Assembly (NCBI GenBank): GCA_907165275.2
Contig: OU015654.1
Coordinates: 9,999,501 to 10,063,500, forward strand
DNA length: 64,000 bases
Origin: Zygaena filipendulae
Lineage: Eukaryota > Arthropoda > Insecta > Lepidoptera > Zygaenidae
Direction: 5' to 3'
Positions 54,441 to 64,000 of the stretch are shown here, piece by piece. Numbering within the stretch: the stretch's first letter is position 1; each line of letters begins with the position of its first letter. Both the position numbers and the translations under genes were made by a program. The notes beneath the pieces were generated by a model. It saw nothing but the letters and a program-made list of their open reading frames with translations, was not told the DNA's origin and did no database searches.

Positions 54441-56404
54441 AGGATTCAAGATGGATGTTATTTTAATGATGGAAGCCAAAACAGCAACTGAAATAAAATG
54501 TGTCATTTGTATAAAAAATAACATTTATTTTTACATTTTTTACCCGACTTCATTATTTATAAAATAACACTACATATTAAATTGTACGAAATGAATAGCC
54601 AGACCTTCGTTACAATTCACGTCTTAGGTTGGTGGCAATATCTGTTTTCTTGAACTAAATGAGCTTTGCCGCTGAACGAAAATTAAGGCCATTGAGATCT
54701 CGGGTCCTGAGACCACTTAACAGTATCTATAGGCAGTAGGCACGTAATATTTTAATCTTATTTAGATTTTTCGTTTGTCGAATAAAATACGATCATACAA
54801 AGATTTTAATGGACGGAAAATCAGAGTAAGGTTAAAATAATACTATTTTATGAAATTTTACTAGGGCCCCTGATGATATCTTTCAGAGAAATTGTCCAAT
54901 ATGAACGGTTTACCGTCGCATTCAGACTTTTTTTAAGGTTACCTTATTGGTTCTCAAATTGTGTGTAAAGTTTGAAAATAGAACTGTTTAAATATTTTCT
55001 TTACATAAAAATATAAACTGTAGCCATTGGAAATATTTAAAAAAATATAGCGGGGCGTTTTAGGGTAACCAATATAGATACCTACCTAGGTATTTTAATA
55101 ATTTTAGGCAAATGTTTCTGTTTATCTGTTTGTTTGAGCGTGCATCACATGAAACTAATACTGAGCGGATTTGAATGAAACTTGGCATCAATTCCATCAT
55201 GCTATGTTTACTTCTTGAATGCTTATTTAGTTTTTGATTTGAGATACTTTTAATTACTGCACAAAGATAACGCGTGGTGCCGAAATTAAGCCTGTGAGTG
55301 CGTCGATTCGACGTTTATATATTGTAAAACTATAACGGCCGGCGCTTAGAATTAAGGCGACGTGTGAATAAAAATATAAATATGATATTCATTAACAACC
55401 TTTTGATTAAAATGTAAAATGGTATTTCATCTACACAGTCGATATTTGTCGAAAAAAGAGACGAAACATCATTTTGGTAAAAATGTCGTAAATCTAAATT
55501 TTATCTATATTTACAAGAAATTATAAATATAACGTTATGTAGGTAACGCTACCGTGTCTCACTCTAGCTGGAACTTCCAATGATATTAAAGTTTAATACT
55601 TATAATCATTGGGAAATTCAAATAGGTACCCGTTATGGAATAGTAAAAATTCGACTCTATAGCTGACGTGACGTCATGAGACATGACGTGAAGTTTGTGT
55701 AGCACACAAAAAAGTTCCTTAAATTGGAAGCAGGTCTGATAAAAATACGATCCCGAAGTCTTCTTCTTCTTCAATTATGGCAATCAATCGCGATTTATCG
55801 CATTTCATTCTGCCAATGTACGTATTTTTACCAATCAATTATGGCAAACCCCAATGACAGTGTTAGATTGTTCCTCAAGATAACACGGTTCTCTCGAAAA
55901 CCAGCTTCTTTATTGGGAAACAAAATGGCTGCTGAACGGTGGTGAAAATATCGAATAAAAAACGCGACAGGCGTCCACTCGCTACGACCTCTTGACGACC
56001 TCCACCGGTCGAGAAGTAGGTAGGTAGGTTGACATTTAACAGAACTAGGTAGGTACCTCAGAAGAACTGTTATTGTTCTGAGGTAGGTAACTAACTAGTG
56101 CTTTCACGTCAGAACATTTGACGTCAGATGTCAGTTATTTGAGACAAATTATTTTGAGGAGTATTTGCACAAGTGGGTCTCAGTTTAAGGTTTATCATGA
56201 AAGTGTATTGGCTAAAGTTGTGGGATAATTCAACACGGACAAACGTTACTGTCCAGAGTTCTGTTGATGTTGAAACAAATCAAGGCATGGATGCCAATTA
56301 TCAGCTATCTTTATTTACTTGAAATTTTATGGGATACAAAATCTTATTTTACTAAAAAAAATCGTCATCTATACTAGGTTACACCCCCTATTTTCTATTT
56401 AGTA
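54441..56404. other. Desert segment before the eIF2B gamma 3' region
   Basis: No gene is recognised. The segment holds a partial dispersed repeat at about 55110-55190, repeat copy 2 (55757-56015) and AT-rich sequence. Confidence 0.45.
55757..56015 (-). repeat. Repeat copy 2 of an inverted pair
   Basis: Reverse complement of 50834-51090 with moderate divergence: CTTCTTCTTCTTCAATTATG, AATCGCGATTTATCGCAT, CTCGAAAACCAGCTTCTTTA and AGGCGTCCACTCGCTACGAC. The AATTATGGCAA segment is duplicated within it (about 55775 and 55838). Confidence 0.7.
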
Positions 56405-56470
56405 GAGAATGCCGCAAGGCATTAAGTTCGCTATTTGTATATTTTGTGCAATGAAGAATAAATAAATAAG
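56405..56470 (+). mobile_element. Retroelement 3'-end fragment
   Basis: ATGCCGCAAGGCATTAAGTT, then TGTGCAATGAAGAATAAATAAATAA. It is the same family as 24140-24205, with a more complete tail. Confidence 0.65.
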
Positions 56471-56899
56471 TGAGTTTATGAGGTTGTAACTTGTAGGGGA
56501 TAATCTCTGAATCTACTGAACCGATTATTATCAAAATTCTTTTACCAATGTAATTGTCTAATAAAGTACCATTCTTGGCAAGTTTAAGTAGTTGTATATA
56601 GTACATCAATTTAGTTCGTTACTTTTTGATTGGATATACAGGCTGTAACGTTAAAAGAAAGACTTCTTGAAGGTTTACAATCCGATTCTCGCTTTAAATA
56701 TATATAATATATAAAAAAACACGACAATTGAGAGCGCAAGTTGCCGATGCGCTTGCGGATCATGCCCTAAAGATCAACCAACGCATCTTTATTTTGCAAT
56801 GCCGCTAGCGCGCCGACAAATCTAATGTGAAGGTCATTCACCCGCACCTACAAATAAATATTATTTTTTAAATTAATAGTTATTTTTAGTTACATCTAA

Positions 56900-57074
56900 G
56901 AGCCTGTCCAGATGACGCGTTTTCGCGCGAGTCGAGAACGCGCAAGTCGAGAGTCCGACGCGTTGCAAGCGTTTTACGCGCGAGAGCATCAGCTGGACGG
57001 AATCTATGTGGCTCTAGTATCTCAGGAACACGCACGTTCTCGACTCGCACGTAAAATCCCTCATCTAGACAGAC
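56900..57074. mobile_element. Palindromic MITE, GAGCCTGTCCAGATGA family
   Basis: The ends GCCTGTCCAGATGA and TCATCTAGACAG are inverted repeats, and GCGCGAGTCGAGAACG pairs with CGTTCTCGACTCGCACG inside. TAA precedes it (56897-56899) and follows it (57075-57077). The frames on both strands here (56886-57169) only translate the palindrome. The TAA target fits the PIF/Harbinger group. Confidence 0.75.
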
Positions 57075-57077
57075 TAA

Positions 57078-57314
57078 CCGCCGCACTCAGAGTCGACTTT
57101 AATGATTACTTAGTTAAGTATAGATTTTTAAAACCAAACTGCCGCTATCAGAGACTTTCAGTAAATTAATGTTAATTGGCAGTTAATGAGATGTAACTTA
57201 ATTAGTTAAATGCCAACTAACATTAATTTATTAAACTTGTCTGATTGCGGCAGTTTTGTTTTAAAAATCTATACTTAACTAAGTAATCATTAAAGTCGAC
57301 TCTGAGTGCAGCGG
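57078..57314. mobile_element. Palindromic MITE, CCGCCGCACTCAGAGTC family, copy C
   Basis: A 237-bp foldback flanked by TAA at 57075-57077 and 57315-57317. The left TAA is also the right TAA of the preceding MITE. Read on minus, the right-centre part contains AATAAA (57232-57227), downstream of the eIF2B gamma stop. Confidence 0.85.
57227..57232 (-). terminator. Candidate eIF2B gamma poly(A) signal inside a MITE
   Basis: On the minus strand this is the first canonical AATAAA after the stop codon at 57394, 161 bases downstream. I found neither AATAAA nor ATTAAA between them. Use of the site is inferred. Confidence 0.4.
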
Positions 57315-57393
57315 TAAGCATGAGTAATCGACGGTTTGAATGAGTCTCTCGTTCAACCTTACAATCTGTACATATTATGTACTATATTCTCCC

Positions 57394-60300
57394 CTAGCCG
57401 AGTGTGATCGCGCTTTCCGAGGTTTCAGCGAGGAGTTCGTGCTTGGCCGCGGTGGAGGCGTTGACGACGTGGTGCGGCCCCACGATGCAGTGCTCGAGGG
57501 AGCAGCTCACTTCCACTGTAGCCCCCGTGTACAGCACACAGTGTTGCAATACGCAGCTGTTGAAAACAAATAGTTATAAACACAGATTAGAAGATAGAAC
57601 GACAGTGAGCGCAAGTGAGGCCATTTTAAGCCAGGTTGAAGAGACGTTCGGACCTTACGTTTCCTTACATTTATAAAGGAAAGATTTGATTTTTTTGTTT
57701 GTTACGATTTAATTCAAAAACTACTAAATCGATTTCAAAAATTCTTTCACCATTAGAAAGCTACATTATCCCTGAGTAACATAGGTTATATTGTAATCCG
57801 GAATTCCCGCGGGAACTCAGAAATTAACGCGGGTGAAACCGCGAGGAACAGCTAGTTTATTATAAAACAAAGTTCTCTGCCGCGTCTGTCTGTTCCTGGA
57901 ATCCCCGCGGGTGAACCCGTCAGGGACAGCTAGTACGTCATATACTGTTTGTGCCATACTGAATGTAATTTCGCGCGCCGTTCCATTGGATTTGTGCCAT
58001 AACTTCTAATGGAATTTCAAATAAAACTATTACCTACCTGTTTGAGTACTATCCTATGACTATTGAGTGGCGATTCTGTTAGTTTAAAAAAAAAACTTTT
58101 AATATGATATTTTTCACAATGAATTTAATTGACAGTGAATGATCATAGTCTCTACTGGACAGACAGTTTTTTTTTTGAGATTTCTGACATTTCTAGTACT
58201 CAAATCTCAGTCAGTCCAGTGGAGACTTTTGATCCTTATAAGAAACAGGATCAATTGGCATCAAAAAGGTTTTGCTTTTGACCATTTGCTTGCTGACTGT
58301 ACATTTTTTCCAAAATCTGTAAATGCAGTTCAGAATATTTTAAAAATTTATGGATAGTCTCCTAAAAGCGTTTTCTTGTAACTATAACGGTTAAGGTACC
58401 TGCCCTTAATGTCCCGTCTCTAAAATTCATCCTGTATCGAAACGAAAAACTATGTGCATTTTATGAGTGAATTCAAAAACTCATTTTCCCACTATGCGAA
58501 AAGAAACCTAACTTTCATTTTTTTTATATAAATACTAGCTGTTCGCCACGGTTTTAACAATATTAATTTTGGTGTTCTCGTGAGAATTCCAGGATAAAAA
58601 GTATGCTATTTCAAATCCTTTTCTTTACATCCTAACAGTGTATGTGCAAAACTTCATGATGATTGATTGAGTAGTACAGGCATGTAATCATAATATTAGT
58701 TAGGATGTTCAAGTACTAACCCTTCTTTAACAGTGACATTGTTCATCAAGATGCAGTTAGATAATCTAACTTTATTCTCGATATTACAGTTAGCACCGAT
58801 AAATGAATTCTTAATTGAAGTCTTCTCACTGATCACACTTTTATCTCCAACTGTACTAAACTCATCAATTTGTCTAGTCTTCACTATACTACTAGGATGA
58901 TATCTTTCGGTAAGAGGTGAACCAATTAGCTCTTCCCATTTTGATAATATCTGAAATTAGAACAAATAACCTTTATTACGTATGAGGATGTTTTTTTGTT
59001 ACTTTTTTGTGTCTAAAATGTATGATGTAACAAATATAAAATTTTCCATTTTATCATATCGATTTGTATTTAAAAAATCTTACCTTACTATTAGCTAAAT
59101 AAAATGCTGAAAATGTGTTAATTCTCATGCCAAAGGTGGTTTTGTCTGGTATATGGGCATAGCATCTGATTACATCATTGTGATAAACACCTTTGCTTCC
59201 ACATTTGTGGTCATTGTACAATGTCAGCTCTCTAATCATAGCCTCATAGCCACGATCTGCAGCAAAATCATATATGTCCATTTCATCTGTGTCTAAATTT
59301 TTCTCTGCAGTACCATTTTTCATAGCTTTTTTCGGTTTGGACAATGACTTTTTCACAATGTGAGGTACAAGTTCTCCCTTAACAGATGTGAATCTATCAG
59401 TTTTACATATGAAATTAAGAATCCATTTTTTCATTACATACAAATGTGCATCTAACAATCTCGTAAAAATTTTATTTGAATTACACTTCTTGAGTATCAC
59501 TCTGGGCATTGCAAGCTTCTCTTCAAAGTCACTTGCACTGGCTAAGAAAACAAGTCTTTGTGTTTCTTCATCAATAAACACTATATCTCTGTCAGGTTTT
59601 GATTTACTCTTTGGTCCAGGCAATTCAATCCATTCCTCAATACCGTTGTTGAAGAAAAGCGCAGTTATTGCAGCATCATGTTTGCGGTATAAGTTTAAAA
59701 CATCATTCAGATGTATGTTTGTGATTAAGTCACCAGACACAACCAAGAGGTCTGCGTGAACTCTATTAGAAATATGTTTAAGTGATTCGGCAGTGCCCCA
59801 ATCCTCTTCAGATGGTATCACAATTAGTTCATATTTGATTTTTAATGGACATGCCTCCAATGCATTTTGTATAATTGACAGATCTTCTTCAAGGACTACT
59901 ACCATAGTTTCTGTAAAGTTATAACTTGTTGGCACTTCTACTCTTTTGGTTTACACATTATTAAACAAAGCCTATATTTAAGTTAGATTTTAAGCAGAGC
60001 TACTGTTAGAACTTACATACAATATAGACATTAAATCGTTCTTACAGTCACCCGGTTGATGATTGACTGGAAAAGTAAAAGTGGAGGCAAGAATCCCAGC
60101 AGCAGTAGGGATTTATAAAATGCTGACTAGGTCAATTTAAAAAGCTAAGCTTTCTGGTAACAGACGTTCAACTCTATAAAATTATTAGAAACTCCTTCAT
60201 ATTATCTAACTATGACAAATTTTTATGGAAGTTTCAAATTATTTAAGTAGTTTTAGTCATTGTGACTGGGAATAAATGTTTTATATTATATTATTATTTA

Positions 60301-60465
60301 CTAACCTTGTAATCCAGCTCTTTCGAGCATATTTAAGGAGTACCATAAAGCAGGGTACGGTCCAACAGGCAAGAGGCATTTTGTGAAAGATCCTCCTACG
60401 TCCGGGAGACGCGACCCTCGGCCTGCTGCAAGGACCACAGCTTGGAACTCCAGCACTTTGTGCAT
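57394..60465 (-). CDS. eIF2B3: Translation initiation factor eIF2B subunit gamma (4 exons, 459 aa)
   Basis: It is a subunit of the eIF2B guanine-nucleotide exchange complex, which recharges eIF2 with GTP in the cytosol; gamma and epsilon form the catalytic arm. Exons on minus: 60465-60306, 59910-59084, 58950-58721, 57556-57394. The frame closes at 460 codons; human gamma has 452 residues. The N-terminal nucleotidyltransferase-like domain starts MHKVLEFQAVVLAAGRGSRL and continues with KCLLPVGPYPALWYSLNMLE, DWGTAESL and LLVVSGDLIT. DAHLYVMKKWI closes this domain. The C-terminal left-handed beta-helix of hexapeptide repeats is visible in exons 3-4 (VGDKSVISEKTSIKNSFIGA, ILMNNVTVKEG, LEHCIVGPHHVV). 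The exon 2 acceptor was placed at TTTACAG|AA (59911) because this aligns ETMVVV with the family; an open extension upstream also exists. Intron 3 carries three dispersed repeats. Confidence 0.95.
57672..57936 (-). mobile_element. Two adjacent dispersed repeats in eIF2B3 intron 3
   Basis: A nearly complete copy (AAAGGAAAGATTTGATTTTT through CGGAATTCCCGCGGGAACTC to GAGGAACAGCTAGT) ends at about 57856. A short end-only copy (TGGAATCCCCGCGGGTGAAC to GACAGCTAGT) follows at once to 57936. Confidence 0.75.
58535..58702 (+). mobile_element. Dispersed repeat next to eIF2B3 exon 3
   Basis: A diverged copy (ACTAGCTGTTCGCCACGGTT, CGTGAGAATTCCAGGATAAA, end CATAATATTAGTTAGGA) finishes about 19 bp from the exon 3 boundary at 58721, so the donor region of that exon lies beside repeat sequence. 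Confidence 0.7.
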
Positions 60466-60775
60466 TATTACAGATATACTCTACTCTTCTTGTATTTAAC
60501 AGCTTCGTACACGAAGGTTATTGAGAAAACTTCGACACAGAAACGCTAGCTTCAATTTCGAATAGAACTCACTGCTTTGTCAAAACTAAGTCAATGAATG
60601 CGGTGTGCAACAAAAGAGAATATAATACTACTGAATTACGTGATATTTATACAATGTCAATAATTTTATATGATTTAGTAGCTTTAAATTTTAAAAAAAT
60701 TCTGGAGTTTGGTAACTTTAGTAATAGATATAATTTGGTTATATGGTTTTTGGTTTTGGTTACCTATGGAAACTT
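60466..60775. promoter_or_regulatory. eIF2B3 upstream region
   Basis: This holds the likely promoter and 5' leader of eIF2B3, read on the minus strand. I see no TATA box at a standard position, as expected for a housekeeping gene. The plus frame starting at 60594 has no family features. Confidence 0.35.
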
Positions 60776-61150
60776 GTTGGAAACCGGAATGCGCACTACG
60801 ATATTGTACGACACCGGAAATCGGAATGTACAGCACTGGAATGCGCGACACCCAAATCTACGACACCGTATTTTACGGCACGTAGGTATTTGAAGTCCTA
60901 TACACGAATTCCGGTGTTATGAATTCCGCCCCGTCATAGGTAGAAATAAATTGGGCATTGAAATACCGTGCCGAGAATGTTCGCCACCGGAATCCTATAC
61001 ACGAAATCCGGTGTTGGGCATTCCACCCTGTACAAATTGGGCATTGAAATACTGACCGTCGGTTGTGCCGAGAATGTTCGCCACCGGAATATACGGAATA
61101 TCTCAAAGTAGTTTGTAGCCGGAATGTACAGCACCGGAATAGGGTACTTG
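60776..61150. repeat. CACCGGAAT motif block with a tandem-like duplication
   Basis: The short motif CACCGGAAT, or its complement ATTCCGGTG, recurs at least six times. A longer unit, AAATTGGGCATTGAAATAC ... GCCGAGAATGTTCGCCACCG, occurs twice (about 60948-60992 and 61035-61088). The second unit has about 12 extra bases in the middle. The block lies 0.3-0.7 kb upstream of the eIF2B3 start. The overlapping minus frames (60873-61169) are translations of the repeat. Confidence 0.6.
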
Positions 61151-62299
61151 CATGAAAGTTTTCTTCCAACTACGTACCTAGTAATGTTATCATTATTACT
61201 ATCATGTATGAACTATCGAATATCACCATATTTTGATTTTGTCTTGGCGCTTGGTTACTAGCTTTGGTCACTAGTACAAACCTAACCTAACCAAGAATGT
61301 CGGCTCTAAATCGATCACTACTTGTAATCTGTTTATGATGTGGCTACGACGGTTATAATTATTTTTTTGCTTTTTACCTATTTCAAAAAACAGATCAGAC
61401 ATAAAAAATTGTAGCTTATTTGACAATAACTTAACCCAGTATTTAGGTAAGCAACGTAAACGAGCACAAAGAAAACGAGGTTTGGTTTCATCGAATAATA
61501 ATAGAAGCAGTGTCACCAATAGGGTACTGGCATGAATTTTTTTTTCCAGTCTATTTTAAAGATATATTATAGCTTGCTTAAACAAAGCGAGAAAAAGAAC
61601 AAAAAATATGCATAACTTAAATAGAGCGTTTTAAAGTTACTACATTTGAATTTTGACCTTACCGCCAAAACGCAGAATGACGTCACTAGGTAAAAATTAC
61701 GCCTTATTAATCTGTGATAAAGATGCCACTGTCGTATTTAACAGGATCGTACGATACTGACAAATCAGTAACTTCAATATCTAAATGCGAAATTAAGGTT
61801 GAACCTCAGGGTTGAACTGTGTCGATTATTCGAAAGTATTCAAAAGTTTCAGTAAAGAATCGAAATGCATCTTGCCAATGCATTTTCAAGTAAAAAAACT
61901 TAAGAAAAAGTAAAATATGTGTTGACTGTATGCACTTAATTTCTTATGCCTTCCCTTGAAAGGGGTAAATTTTTCCTAAAAAAATAAAAGTGACGTAACA
62001 TGATAAGCGTGACTGATTGGTGTTTCGGTGCAACGTTCCGTTTCACAAAATTAAAAGTTGAATATTTTGGAAACTACTGATAATTTCTTAATAAATTTTT
62101 CACGATTATGCTTTTCTCGAGCCCTTCTTTTGAAATATTGATACAATTCTTCTTCGTCTTTTTTATTAAATGGCAACTTTTAAATAATTGTGCCAATGAC
62201 AATGTGTGACTAGATAGACAAAGCAACGCGATTGAAGTAAAAAAAAACACGAGATAGGTATATTTTGAAATCATGAGATTTCCAAAAAAAATAAAGAAC
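61151..62299. other. Intergenic, nothing recognised
   Basis: AT-rich sequence. The phrase AGGGTACTKGCATGAA occurs at 61141 and 61523, so part of this stretch may belong to a repeat. The minus frames at 61271-61519 and 62074-62274 show no family features. Confidence 0.4.
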
Positions 62300-62302
62300 T
62301 AA

Positions 62303-62539
62303 CCGCCGCACTCAGAGTCGACTTTAATGATTACTTAAGTAAGTATAGATTTTTAAAACAAAACTATCGCAATCAGAGACGTTCAATAAATTAATGTTAT
62401 TTGGCATTTAATGAGATGTAACTTAGTTAGTTAAATGCCAATTAACATCAATTTATTAAACTAGTCTGATTGCGGCAGTTTTGTTTTAAAAATCTATACT
62501 TAACTAAGTAATCATTAAAGTCGACTCTGAGTGCGGCGG
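62303..62539. mobile_element. Palindromic MITE, CCGCCGCACTCAGAGTC family, copy D
   Basis: A 237-bp foldback flanked by TAA at 62300-62302 and 62540-62542. It is highly similar to copy C, sharing the AGATGTAACTTA centre and even the AAACTAGTCTGATTGCGGCA / AAACTTGTCTGATTGCGGCA arm variant. Confidence 0.85.
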
Positions 62540-62561
62540 TAAGCAATTAAATAGTATATTT

Positions 62562-62690
62562 AATTACAAGTGCGGAAAGCCTGTCATTGCAAAAGAGTTC
62601 TGACAAATGTCTACCCGAGCCGAGGCGCAGCCGAAGGTGAGGGTTGACAGTCGGAACTCTTTTCAATGACGGTTCCGCACGTGTACTGAA
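62562..62690. mobile_element. Hairpin element with AAAAGAGTTC arms
   Basis: AAGTGCGGAAAGCCTGTCATT and GCAAAAGAGTTCTGAC pair with GTCGGAACTCTTTTCAATGA and CGGTTCCGCACGTG. The loop carries TACCCGAGCCGAGGCGCAGC. No coding capacity; it lies about 20 bp from MITE copy D. Confidence 0.6.
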
Positions 62691-63389
62691 CCACTATTTT
62701 TAATACTGTTGCGAAAAAATTAAGCAATTTAATAAAATATCAAAAACACAACAAACTCAACTAAGTTCCAACTGTGATCAAGAGATGGCGCTAGTCGTAT
62801 TAGTAATTCGAAACCTACGTTTCGCAATGCAAAGAGTGTGTCAAAGTCGTGTCGCCATTTTTGACAGTTGGCAAAGAGAACGCACGAGTTCGGGAAAGGT
62901 AAACAAAAAGCTCGAGTATGTAATAGCCCACATCCCGAACGCTAAACGTCCCTGCAATACGCCACTTTTTGAGCAACTGTATTAAAAAAATATTTACACA
63001 CCTATCTACTATCTGCCCTATCTACTATAATCAACAACATACAACCAACCAACAAATTTATAAATAAAAAAAAGGACTATTATTTTAAAGAAAGTACCTA
63101 CCTACTTACTACAGGATCGAATTAAGTATCTAGTATTTGCTAAGAAATAACTAACTGAAAAACCACGTTAAAGTTTTATTTTACTATCGCATCAATTTCT
63201 TATTATAAATAACTTTTCACGCATAACAGATCTTGCTAACCTTGCTACATAGTATCTACTCTCACAAGTCACAACCATCAAAAAGGCTTTAGTCAGAGAA
63301 AGAAGATCTTTAAACTATGAAAGATATTTTGTTTTAAATAAAGCGATTTCTGGTTCTTTGCTCCTCATGTTAAATTCATACAGCTGTAA

Positions 63390-63895
63390 TGCTACTGCTC
63401 CACCTGCGTCAACGTTAACGTTGATGTTAATGTCCAACTACGCGTTAATTAAGGCATTAAAATACGTGTTGGCTACATTTAGTTTGTAACGTGTCGTTAA
63501 GCGTTAATTTCTAGTGAAATAACGAATTTACACAAAATGGAGGTCGAAGCTTCAAACAGGTGTTTTTTTGGAATGGATGTAGAAGCAGCTGTAATTTTTG
63601 CATTAATGAGTGTTTTAAATTATTATATGCATTTATGCAATTTAAGAAAAAAGATAAAACCACGCAGAATGAGAAGGCGTTAATGTAGCCAACACCGCTT
63701 AGTGCGCTGAATAATGCGCTAAAACCCTTTGATGTGTCCAAAAAACCAACACCCGAGCTATATCGCTTAACGTTTAACATCATTAGTAATGCCGCGGCCG
63801 TTAGTAAGTTAACCCGTTAAAATATTGGCCACATCTGCGTAATGCCTTATTTAGCACACTAATTTACGCGTTAACACGCAGGTGAAGCAGTAGCT
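63390..63895. mobile_element. Deleted PIF/Harbinger-type transposon, 506 bp
   Basis: The termini GCTACTGCTCCACCTGCGT and ACGCAGGTGAAGCAGTAGC are inverted repeats, and TAA flanks both sides (63387-63389 and 63896-63898). Subterminal GTGTTGGCTACATTT and ATGTAGCCAACAC pair as well. Between them a 48-aa frame (63537-63683) starts MEVEASNRCFFGMDVEA, has a hydrophobic middle, and ends in KKIKPRRMRRR. An Arg cluster preceding the nuclease domain is usual at the N terminus of Harbinger transposases. I infer an internal deletion that kept the first part of the transposase. No nuclease domain remains. Confidence 0.7.
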
Positions 63896-64000
63896 TAAGT
63901 GAACAAACTAAATAAGACAAAAATTGAAAAAAAAAAAAAAATAGTACACTATTACTTTTAATAATAGTGGTGCACAGAGAGAAGGTAATCACTACGTGGT

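Noticed and set aside
57340..57676. Plus-strand ORFs of 77 and 90 aa
   Set aside because: They are antisense to eIF2B3 exon 4, which has the hexapeptide-repeat pattern and closes the protein correctly.
59388..59759. 123-aa plus-strand ORF
   Set aside because: It is the antisense shadow of eIF2B3 exon 2.
59911..59943. eIF2B gamma exon 2 beginning further upstream (adding VPTSYNFT)
   Set aside because: The frame is open, but the AGAGTAG acceptors lack a pyrimidine tract and the extra residues break the alignment with the family at the conserved beta strand.

Overview
This is a stretch of an AT-rich insect nuclear genome, almost certainly from a moth or butterfly. Genes have several exons with GT-AG introns, the flanks are full of short AGGTAGGTACCTAC-type runs, and a dispersed repeat with the core CGCGGGTGAAACCGCGGGGC, typical of Lepidoptera, occurs about twenty times. 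I see no bacterial, viral or CRISPR sequence. I joined exons by eye from splice signals, reading frame and family motifs. All frames close exactly, but no transcript data were available.

Layout. (1) 1-2.6 kb: a large, internally rearranged foldback element with other palindromes nested in its loop. (2) 3.2-8.0 kb, plus: succinyl-CoA:3-ketoacid CoA transferase, 9 coding exons, 523 aa. (3) 8.4-11.7 kb, plus: a tetraspanin of the peripherin/RDS-ROM1 type, 6 exons, 328 aa. (4) 13.36-13.83 kb, plus: mitochondrial ribosomal protein bL20m. It converges on (5) 13.92-14.48 kb, minus: a two-exon, 73-aa PET117-like cytochrome c oxidase assembly factor. (6) 16.7-24.6 kb, minus: a secreted pancreatic-type lipase, 14 coding exons, 553 aa, with a GHSLG nucleophile elbow, a full Ser/Asp/His triad and a PLAT-like C-terminal region. 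(7) 24.6-57.4 kb: about 33 kb without a recognisable gene, with repeats, several GC-rich islands and two weak small-ORF candidates. It may hold the lipase promoter and 5' leader, or be intron of an unseen gene. (8) 57.4-60.5 kb, minus: eIF2B subunit gamma, 4 exons, 459 aa. (9) 60.5-64 kb: a motif-repeat block, palindromic MITEs and a deleted PIF/Harbinger-type element.

Three genes serve mitochondria (ketone-body oxidation, mitoribosome, complex IV assembly), but I see no sign of an operon or functional cluster. The tetraspanin, lipase and eIF2B gene are unrelated to them. The closest coupling is between mRpL20 and PET117, whose stop codons are 81 bp apart with opposed AATAAA signals between them.

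I did not find a clearly new biological system. The most informative unusual features are: two TAA-target palindromic MITEs placed head to tail and sharing one TAA, the second of which carries the first canonical poly(A) signal downstream of eIF2B gamma; a MITE nested in a second MITE family, with an uninterrupted relative 21 kb away; the 2.5 kb asymmetric foldback; and a GC-rich candidate first exon with a signal-peptide-like ORF at 48.3-48.7 kb.
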